Assembly (NCBI RefSeq): GCF_011386835.1
Contig: NC_088800.1
Location: 81,470,981 to 81,534,980, forward strand
Length of the DNA stretch: 64,000 bases
From: Chrysemys picta bellii
Taxonomy: Eukaryota > Chordata > Testudines > Emydidae
Reading direction: 5' to 3'
In this document: piece after piece, positions 34,158 to 44,600 of the stretch
Numbering within the stretch: position 1 is the first letter of the stretch
Layout of the letters: every line of letters starts with the position of its first letter
Program-made: the position numbers and the translations under genes
The notes under the pieces: generated by a model
What the model saw: the letters and a program-made list of their open reading frames with translations, nothing else
The model's database searches: none
Told to the model about the DNA's origin: nothing

Positions 34158-37100
34158 TTATTCTGCAAAGAAAAAGAAGAAGGACTTGCACCTCAAAGGT
34201 GCCTCCCACCTGGTGATGGGGCTGGCGGGCGATGATGCCAAGAAGAAGAAGGGGGCAAAGAAGGAGCATGCCAAGGCTCAGCTGAAAGGGGCTACCAAGG
34301 CTATGGCTGGTCTAGCTAGAAGGGAAGTGGAACCGCCCAAGTCCAAAATGAAGAAGAGCCTGAAGAGTGCATCCAAGCTCTTCATGGGCTTCAAGAGGCT
34401 AGGCCTGAAGCGCTCCAAGAAGGGCCAGTTCAAGAACACCTCCCGGTTTTTCTGGGGGCTGAATAAATACAGCACGAAGAAGAAGATGAAGAAGAACAAG
34501 GCAGTGCTGAAATCCACCTCCAACCTCATGATGCGCTTCAAGAGTATAGGGAAGAAGAAGAAGAAGAAAGAGGAGGCCAGTGGCAACCCAAAAAAGCCCT
34601 CTTTCCTGCTGATACGGCTGGGATTGGGCGGCGAGAAACCTAAGGAGGAGGGTGGGTTCTTCAGCAGCCTCTTCCGCCGGAGGAGAACGAAAGAGAAATT
34701 CAAACCCCGGGCTCAGATCCTGAGCAAAGCTGCTGCCGCCACCAGCTGGCTGACAAGAAAGTTCCTGTCCAAACGGGCCAGGCTTACCTACAATGAGAGG
34801 TCCATGAATGAGGCCTGGCTGTCTAGGATTGGAGCTAAGAAACTCCCCTTCCCCTCAGAGGACGAGATTCTGAGGCACCGAGCCAACATGAAAAGGTTCT
34901 CTGGAGCCAGGAGGCTCTATGGTCAAGGGGAAGAGGAATATGGCTACCAGCCAAATTTTGAACATGGCGGCCTTGTGAGGCAGCCCTCTGGGAGGTTCTC
35001 ACAGCCCAGGCCAAGCGGGTATGAGGGCCCTGCAGTCCCACTGGACTATTACAACTGTTACCAGGATGACAGCAGCTTTTACGACCCGCAGGCCCCAGCT
35101 CAGTATGGCTACCCTGAGGAGGAAAGCTACCTCCAGGCACCAACTGACTATGCAGACGGACACGACTTTCATAACAGAAGGGTATCTGATTATGAGGACG
35201 ACCCTGGATATGATAGGGAAGAAGAATATGAGCTTTATGAAGAGCCCATGGACTACTACGATGATCCGCTGCAAAACCAGTCTGACTACTACGACTATGA
35301 AGACCAGGATTATGAGTCACCTTCTGGCTATTCACCATATGAACCCTATGACCAATATAGGAGCGATATGGATTACTATGAAGAGCAAGCAGGGCCATAC
35401 AGCTCTTTTGAAGACAGATATGGTCCTTCTGGAGGGCCCTACAACCTGAGGGTAGATGAAGTGGGCTATCTGGATGATTATTCCCCTCAGCATGAAATCA
35501 GTTATAGCGAATACGAATGGGACCCTCCAGCTCAGTCTTCCTATAACCCTTATGCGTATCCCTTGGACGATATAACGGAGATGGATGAGCCAGAGGAGTT
35601 GGCGGATGAGAATGGAGATTATCCTTTTATGCTCCCTAATTCTTCCTTCTTTGAGCAGCAGGGGATCGAGGAAACGTTGCCTTCTAAACTGTCGTTAAAC
35701 AGGAAGTTCAGGCTCTTCCCCAGGCCGCAGGTGAAGCTATTTGGCAGAGACAAACTTGATGTTCCTCTCCCTCCTTTTCCGCATATTTCCCTTGCCGGCG
35801 TAGATCAAGATGAGGATGACTACGGTGAATACGAGCCGCTGGCGCCTCCCTTTGCCCAGTTCAGTGTTGGGGATCCCCAACCCTCAGTGACATACGGCCG
35901 TGTTGGCCAGGATCATGGCAGCCGGCTTCCAAGGCCTCACTTTCCAAAGTCAATGGGAAGCAGGTTCGACCCTGGTGGCCAGCAAGGCAATGTCCAGGGG
36001 GCGCATTTGCAAAGCTTCTCTCCGCGAGGATGTGGGAGCCCCCTAGGACAGTTCTTACAAAGATCCCTCACACAACCAAAACCCATTTTAAAACACCGTG
36101 GGAGCGAGGTGAAGGGCAGGCCTCCCACGCCCTCTCCAGTAAGGAGGGCAACATCTTTGTCATTTGGTGAGAGCGGGCCTCTGAGGCCACCTTCTCCTCA
36201 GCCATCAATTAGACACGGCGACATGCCAAGTTCCACCTCTTCCCCGAAACTTAGCAGGCAGTGTAGGAGTCCAGAGAGACAGAGCTTTCATCACTCTTCT
36301 CCACAGCCCTCTGTAAGACGTTTTGACATCCCCCAGGAGAAATCACATGACCGGCATCCATTTATTGAGCCGTCCTATAAAAAGTTTGGCCATAAATTAG
36401 CAGGGATGGAGACCTTAGAGTCGGCACCTCTCTTGCCTATGAGGAAATTCGATTACACAGTCAGTAACAACAACTCCCAAAGGTCTCCCTCCCCTCAGCC
36501 TTTAAGGAGAGTAGGAAGCAGAAGCAGTCTGGAGCTCCTCAGGCCACCGTCTCATTCTTCTATGTGGCAGAGACCCCCTTCTCCAAAACCCAGTGTGAAA
36601 AGGCTCAACTTTAACCAGCCACAGGCGGATTTTCAAAAGCCAGAGACGAACAACCCCTTTCTGCAGCAGTTCGGCAGCCACATGACTGGGAAGTCTCCAC
36701 AGCTTCCCTCTTACCAGTCACCAATGAGACCCAGAAGTCCCCCTCCCTCACCGCGATCCTCTCTGAGGATGAAGAGCCCTCCCCCTGCTCCTCCTCGCTC
36801 TTTGAGGAGACCAGGGTCTCCAGTGGCCAGAGAAAATGTCTCCTCTCCTCCTCGATCATGGAGACAAAACTCCTCCACCGCTGGGAGCACAGCACCTATA
36901 GATTCCACCTTCCAGCCCATGTCATCTCCTAGGCCAACAGCTCATAACCCATTCATGAGTCAGAGGAGTTGGTCTCCACAGCCTGTGCTAAAGCACGTCA
37001 ATAGCACAAGGGGTGAGCCACCTTCCAGCCTGCCGTCCCCACAGCCCACCCTCAAATCCAGCTCATCGAGGTTTCAAATGTTTGGCTCAACCCCCCAAGG

Positions 37101-38673
37101 CACTCCCCCTGCCACGCTGCCTGGGAGCTTAGCCCCTCCAGGGCTCCATAATCCTGCCCCTGGGGAACTGAAAGCACCCTCTTCACCTCACCCATCCCTG
37201 AGGCAGTTTGGGTCTCCTCCTGAGGCAAGGTCCCCTAGCTTTTCGGCCAGGGGCGCTGGGAGCATACGGTCATCTTCCCCTCAGCTATCAAGGAGACTGA
37301 GGCGCTCGCCCGTGGAAATACATAGGCGGCTCCCCCAGGCTTGGAACAGGCAGCCCGAGCCTCCAACTAAAGCAGTGAAGCCTTTAATGAGGAACTCGTT
37401 TCTGAAGCAGTTGGGCCGTCCAGCGGGAGCTCAGTCTCCCATCCCACCATCCCCGATGCCGTCCGTCAGAGGCGGGCCGCCTCCCCGGGGATTGGCAAGA
37501 ACACCCTCCCCTCAGATGCTGACACGCCAAGGAAGCCATCGTGTTACCATCAAAGACTCTCCTAACTTTCTACCTGGCTGGTCCCCGTCCCCCATGGATG
37601 CTAATGGGCCGGCGGGGGAGCTGCCTGCACGGCCGCGTTGGGACAGGGCTTCTGGGAACGAAATGCCAGCTCAGCGAACTCCATCACCCAAGATGGCAGG
37701 AGGCGGAAGCATGAGGAACATTTCAAAGCTACCTCCACCTCCCAGCCCTGCTCCTGGGATCCCTAATGCATTTATCAAACGCATCGGCCAGCCTCTGGCT
37801 GGGATGACCCAGACCCCTTCCACGAGGAGGCCTTCTCCTGCAGAAACCAGCAGCATGCTTGCAGGTGAAGCAGGAGGTAGGAATGCATTCCTGAAACGGT
37901 TTGGACAGCCAGTGGCAGGTCAGACATTAGGACCCACAGCTCTCCAATTCTCAGTGAGAGAGGGCGGACATGTAGCCCAGGGACAACGCCCACCATCCCC
38001 GACAGATCCTAGACGCCCCCTTGGTAGGAGCCCTTCTCAGAAGCCGGCCTCCCCTGCTCCGTCCCTAAAACATGCTACGATGCCAATGGGAGAAGCAAAC
38101 AGGCCACGGTCACCTACCCCAAACTGGGCGCATAAGGTTCCGGGTGGGAATTTGTTTTATTCGGCCACCTGCAGCCCCCACGCTGTGCTGAAAGGCAAAG
38201 CAAATCTGGGCCCTCAATCGCAAAGAACTGTGGCCTTCAAAGGCCCACATTCTGTGACGGGAGCTGGCCCCTCCTTTGCCGGGTCCCCATCCCTGCAGGA
38301 AGCATGCAGCAGACCAGCAAAACTCCCTGCTGAGCTCTTTGAGAACGAGGACATGTCAGGGGAGGACGGCGTGGGGAGGTACGCCGTTGTCATGCCGCAG
38401 GTCCAGAGGCTGGGCACCTTCAGAAGGATGTCCTACATGCACAAGCAGCACTGGTCTAAGCAGCAGATGGTGAACGTCCGTGCGTCACCCAGCCCATGGT
38501 CTTCTGAGAAACTGCTTCATAACCCTCCCACTGAGAGCCTGAACAGGTGGTCGGGCCGGAGAGGAGACAGCACTGCTGGGTACCTGACCCACCGATCCTC
38601 AGTGCAGAACCGGGGTGATGGGAACCACTGGGAGCGTGGGAACACGGGCAAAAAACCGCCCTGGCACGATAAG
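33739..38673 (+). CDS. MYO15A: MYO15A giant exon: N-terminal extension
   Basis: Single exon of 1,645 codons. Start ATG has A at -3 and G at +4, with an in-frame TGA 15 bases upstream. Layout by residue: 1-148 Lys/Asp/Glu-rich; 149-271 five basic motifs of the [11 protein letters not shown] kind; 285-350 conserved [11 protein letters not shown] and [14 protein letters not shown]; ~395-610 Tyr/Asp/Glu-rich; 635-680 conserved SSFFEQQG and [15 protein letters not shown]; ~760-1530 Pro/Ser/Arg-rich with many SPQPSxR repeats; 1546 onward [16 protein letters not shown]. These blocks match the mammalian exon-2 extension, which is ~440 residues shorter. Donor GTAATT at 38674; the open frame that runs to 38769 is intron. 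The extension is disordered by composition; in mammals the long isoform maintains stereocilia. Confidence 0.95.
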
Positions 38674-41600
38674 GTAATTTCAGGGATTTGGGCCAGTTTG
38701 GTGCATTTAGAGCAGAATCCAGACCTGGGGCCAGTTTACATTGTAGTAAACCCACAGGGGTTAATCTGAATGTGGGACCGGATCCAAAGATCCAGATCCA
38801 AACGATGTCAGGGGGCATTGGATCAGGCCCTTACACTGAAGAGTGAGCAACATTTGGCCCCTGGGGTAAGCAGGTACTGCTCTCTTAAAATCCTCTGGGC
38901 CAAATCTGCAGTGAGATGGGGGGTGTAAGTTACACATTGGTCAGAGAAACAAATTGGCCGAGTGCTGTGGAAAACACCAGGGTTTGAAGGGTAAAACCAG
39001 ACCTTGTCTATTAGTAGAGTTAATGTGTAGCCCCTGGATGTGCCCCTTCCCCACCCTTCTCCCAGCATGGAATGAGCATCAGGTGCTTACAGCCAGCCAG
39101 CCAGAGGAACCCAGGAGTCCTGACTGCCAGCCGCCTGCTCTAACCACTAGATCTGGCTCCCTTCTCTTGCACAAGAGCTGGCCTCAGATGTGAAAATAAA
39201 ACAATGTTTTCTCCTCCATGCCATCCGGTCCTGGCTCTGACGCTCCTCTCGCTTCCTCTGGGGTAAGGATGCCCAGTGGGGTCAGCAAGATGAGACTCGC
39301 GCTGTTACATTCAGACCATGCCAGTGGGAGCGCGGCTTTACCCACATGGCAGTTCTGAGCAGGAGAGAAGCTAAGGTGGCCAGCCTGTGCTCCCATGCAA
39401 ACATCCCCTGCTTGGGCTGAGTTACTCACTGACAGCCAACCCCCCGGAGACCACAGCTGGCACCACGAGGTTGGCTTTGGCTGGTTAAAAATCCTGGCCT
39501 GTTGGATCTTTCCCCAACAGCGGGCTGCAGGAGCCAAGCGGTGCGGGCACAGCTAGCGAACTGGCACGTAAGCTGGAAAGGGGAAACCAGCCCGTTCCAG
39601 ACTGAGGTTTAATAAAGGCACAGAGCTATCCCTGGGCTCTGTCATTGTAAAACCATAAGCCCCCCCACCGCAGCCAGGGTGACAGCTGGTACGTTCGGAG
39701 CCGTTTGACCTCTGTCATAGCAATGGAACAAAAGAGGTATATGTAAATGCAGAGACTTGATCTGTGGCAGGTAGCTGCATTGGAACAGAAGGAGCGTTTT
39801 AATTAGAGGGGCCTCTCTTGGCACGCACTGGCTGACAGAGCTCATCTGAGACCTACCCCAGTACGTGACTGGCTTACCGTGGATGGCGATTGGCTTACCT
39901 GCTTGCTGCCTACCCTGGCCTGAGCCCATGAGGGGCTGGATGCTCTCCAGGTTAGGAGCTACGGTGATGATTGAAAAGGCTCCAGGGTTTATTGTCTGCT
40001 CTTCCAAGCTGGTGACTCTTAGTTACCTGGGCTTTTTGTGAAGTAACAGATGCTCTGTGGCTCTTCTGTGCATTCAGCTGACACTGCACGAGGCGTTTAA
40101 AATCACGTTAGACAAAGCCCAGGGAATGAGATGAGAGGGACCAATACTGCACTGGCTGGGGGGAGGTGAACCAGGGACCCAATGGGTATCTTCCGCCTCT
40201 GAATGTCACGCGGGGATTGTACCGTGCCTCAGCTACCCTTTGCATTGTTCTTGAAAGCTAAATAGGTGCCAGTGTGACAATATAGGGGCCTGTGTATGTT
40301 ACCCAGCAGTTCAAGGCGTGCGCTATAGTGGAATGCAGAGGGACAATACACTGGGGGAGTTGCTTTAGCACACTGAGGGACAGTGTGGTCTAGGGGGTAG
40401 GGCACGGCATGGATTCCCCATCCACATTGTTTAGCTTGTGATCCTTTTATGTCAGAGACTGTTTCAGGCCCTGTTCTCGGCTCGGGCCTATAGGTGCTAC
40501 TGTAATGCAAATAATGAATGGTCATTTTCGTTTTTGCTCTCTGTCTACGTGGGAACACTCAGGAAAATAAATTCACACCTTGGGTTAATTCAGATTAAAG
40601 GTGGATTAGTCAAACCACGTTGAACCCATGCATGGAGACTCTCATTCAGAATTAAAGTGGCCTTAATTTGGTTTAGCTTAATTCACAAGAGTGTCCGCAA
40701 AGGGATTGATTGTGGTTAAATGAATTTGCTTTAAAAATTAATTTGGATTAACTTTCCTGAATGTCCCCATGTAGACAAGTCCTCAGTCTAATAGACTGTG
40801 TGTGTGTGTGTGAGCGAGGGGGTGCAGCTGGTAGAAGAAATGAATCTTTGGGACGGGGTTGGTGGGCTCGTCCCACATAGGCCCCAGCATGAAAGCCTGG
40901 GTGAAGAGGGGAAAGACAGGGCAGCAGGACTGGTATCATCAGTGGAACAAAGTGGAGGGGCAGGGAATGTGGTTAGAGATGCAGACCAGGGCAGAGTTGT
41001 GCAGGGTTTGAGAGGTGTGAGCTGGATATGGTAAGTGAGGGGAAGCCCGGGGAGTGATGCAGAGCGGAGCGGCATGGTCTGATCTCAAGACATCTCTCTG
41101 CTGAAGCTCCTGCCCAAAGGGGTCGCTCCATAGCGGCTGTACCCCTGAACAGGGCCAGTTCTGTTCTCCTTTATTGGAAAGCCACCTCCATCAGGCAGTT
41201 GATTTTTGTCAGTGCCTCCATAGCTACAACTGGAACCCACTGGTTAGTGTGTTATGCACGTCCCAATTTGCAGAGACCTGGCCCTGTGACAGGCCCTAGC
41301 TACAAGGGCTGGCTCTTTAGTTCAAGCTGTAGCAGTTCATGCTTTTAGCTCTGGGGGTCCCTGGTTTAATCCCAGTCATGCAGGCCAAGATGGCGGCCGT
41401 CACACACCCACGCCCAAAATGGGATGAGGAGATAGGAACTGCTCCAGGGCCTGGTGTCCCAACCCCCCCCCCCCCCCCACTCCCTGGCCTTATCGGTGGC
41501 TGTACCAGGTGATGCCACCTGGTGGCCTGCTGCAATGAAGGGACTTGTCAGCAAAGGGTTGGGGTCAGACCTCCCCCTTTGCAAAGTCCCTTCTGTAACC

Positions 41601-44600
41601 TCCGGCTCCACCTGCACAAGCCTTATTGCTCCCTAGGGTTTCCTCTTGCTGATGGGAGAGGGTTGAGCCAGTCCAGTCACTTTAGAGCAGTGGGGATCTT
41701 GTCCCCAGCCCAGGCAGACGGACAGGCCAGTTGGACCAGTTTGGGAGCAATGGCTTGGCCTGGGGTCTGACCCCGACTCTCTGTCTCGTGAGACCCCTGA
41801 GCTGGCCGGAGAAGTTCTCTGAGTAACGCTGCCCGATCTGCATGTCTTCCTCCCTGAGTGTAGATGCACTCCATCCACAACCTGCCGTCCAGGAGCCCCC
41901 GAGAAGAGCCAAAGGAAGATGGCGTGGAGGACATGACCCAGCTGCAGTAAGTGACTGACCGGCATGCTCTGGTTGCTCTAAAAGGAATGCTAATCACCAT
42001 GGGCTGGCTGGTGTCACTCAGCAGAGCACCATTGTGGGCTAGGGGCCAGGGCACCGGCTTGGGAATCAGGAATCTGAGGTACAGGTCCAGCTCTGCCACT
42101 GACCTGCTGTGTGACCTTGGGTGAGTCCCATCATCTCGGTGTCACCTCCGACCCTCCATCTTAGCTGTTGTCTCACCTTGGTTATGTAGAGTGACTAGCA
42201 CAATGTGCTCCCCAGGCCCTAGCATGGACCGTGCCCACTGCCGTGAACAGCTCCTGCAGATGCCCTCCCCCGACCCACTTTAAGATCTCACCAGCCTCGG
42301 CGGTGGATTCCCTTAGTCTGACTCCACCCTCACTTTTCGGAGCGTTGACTGCCTGTGCCTGGGAGGGGTGCCTGTTCTTTGCACGTTGGTGGCACTGAGC
42401 TGGCTGGGGTTTCATTTGTGGAGACGGCAGGAGTGGATTTGTTGGCCATCAGCCTCATCCTCTTTCTGACCAATGCTCAAACCACTGAGCTAGGGCCATG
42501 GCTTGATCCCTTTTTGTGCTGTGTGTTCCAGGGACCTCCAGGAGGGGGCAGTGCTGCAGAACATCAAGACGAGGTTTGACCGTGAGTTAATCTATGTAAG
42601 TTCCTGGCAGCTGAAGTCGCACTCAGAGTTTATTACAGGCCTCGGGGTCTCCTCGGCATTACCAGTGGAGGGTCCTGTCTGACACTGACGTGCAGAGTGT
42701 GTGTCTGGTGGGTGGGTCACTCACGGCACAGCGTGTCAGGACGCCTGGGTTCTAGTCTGCTTCACCCCCATCTCGCTGTGTGATTTTTTGAGCAAGTGAC
42801 TTAACCAATGTGTGCCACTGTTTCCCAGAGATGGACCTTCCCCCACCTTTGTAAAGTGCTTTGAGATCCTTTGGTAAATGGCATTAGGCATTACTGTCAC
42901 TCAGCTTAGGTGCCTGCCGCTCGTCTTCTGCCGAGCGTAAAAACATAAGCAGCATTTCCTTTGTGTGTCTCTTGCTGTTGCAGACCTACATAGGCAGCAT
43001 CTTAGTGTCCGTGAACCCCTACAAAATGTACAACATCTACGGGACGGAGCAGGTGCTGCAGTATGAAGGAAGGGCGCTGGGAGAGAATCCCCCGTAAGTA
43101 CGTCCCCCGCACGGAGCGCGGTGTGCTGTCTATCTCCTCCTGGCATGTTACAGTCCCCTTCCGGCTGGGGTCCCTGCCGCACAGCCCGGCTGCTCAGGCT
43201 CCGTGAGCTCTGATTGTCCTGGCCGGGGACCCGAGCCTGCAGGGAGTAATCCTCTCTCACCCCAGTAGCCCCACTGCAATCCAGGACCACGTGGGGCAGT
43301 CGGGGTTTGCAGGATCGGGCCCCAGGGTTGGGCAGGATCCTGGGCAGTGCTGAGCCGCTATGGGGAGGTGCTGCAGAGGGCGCTCAGGCCCGAACGGTCT
43401 GTCTGATGATGAAGCAGCTGTCTTCTCTCTCGAGTGGAGATCCCAGCGCAGGTAACCGATCTTTCCTGGGTAGCAAGCCTGGGGTTCGATCCTGCTGGGT
43501 GTCTTCAGACTTCCTTTGTGCCAGTGGGTGACCTAAGGCCAGGGAGCTGGCTCAGCTCAGAGCATCAGAAGCCTGGTCCGGCTGCCAACCAGGGTGTGGG
43601 GCTGGTGGGAACCCCTCCTCTCCAGGGACTGTTTTACCCCTAACGCTCGGTGCGTCTGTCTCTTTTGCAGGCACCTCTTTGCTATTGCAAACGTCGCCTA
43701 CACCAAAATGATGGATGCCAAACACAACCAGTGTATTATCATCAGGTGAGAGCTTGTGGCCTCGCGGGGGAAAGGGAGCTCCCCTTTCGTTCCAAGAGGT
43801 GGCCCCTCTAGCTCCGGGTTGAGCCCGCTCATGGCAGCTTGCCCAGCCACTGCCCATGCCACACCTGGCCTGCAGGTAGAGCTGAGCTGTCCTTCTGCAG
43901 GGCTGAGAAGCTGGCAGCTTTCTCATCATCGTCATGGCAAATCCCAAAGGGATGTCGATTGAGCGCTACCGGGATCGATCTCTGCTGGCATCTTTAACCA
44001 GCCTGACAGTATTAAAATCAATATAATGGTAAAACCGCCAGGCCAGGTCCAGCCCCTGCTGAAGCCAGTCGGAATTTGGTTGATTTCAATGGGAGCAGGG
44101 CCGAGCACCACACCCATAGCTCGTGTAGCTGCCGCTCGGTTCGGTAACCTCTCGGCTGGCTTCAGGTGATTGACTGCACGCTCAGCGACCTTCCTTATGT
44201 TCGCGTCTTCTCTTTCTAGTGGCGAAAGTGGTTCAGGCAAAACGGAAGCCACCAAGCTGGTCCTGCGTTACCTGGCAGCGGTCAATCAGAAACGCAATGT
44301 GATGCAGCAGGTACAGTGTCCTTTCCAGATGCCACGAGCTACGGTGCCCTGAGAACTGCTGTGCTGCCATGAGCCACCAATGTGCCCATGGAGCTGGCAG
44401 CATGGCGGGAGGTACCAGAGGTGAGTGGCCACCTGGCAGGTGCATTGGACCAGGATGTACTGGCCAGCTCCGCAGCACAGCAGGTGCGTCCCCCTCAAAT
44501 GCCCCAACCTGGCCGGCAGCTTGGCAGATGTGCCCCCATGGACAGAATCAGCACATTTTGCAACCCAGCAGGTGCAAGCATTCCCGCCAGAGGTACCTGG

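Noticed and set aside
33663..35398. Long minus-strand ORFs opposite the giant exon (for example 33663-34085 and 34835-35398)
   Set aside because: Shadows of Lys/Glu- and Tyr-rich sense codons; no family resemblance.
38674..38769. Continuation of the giant exon frame to a stop at 38769
   Set aside because: A GTAATT donor at 38674 and the phase-0 join to 41864, matching the family, show this is intron read-through.
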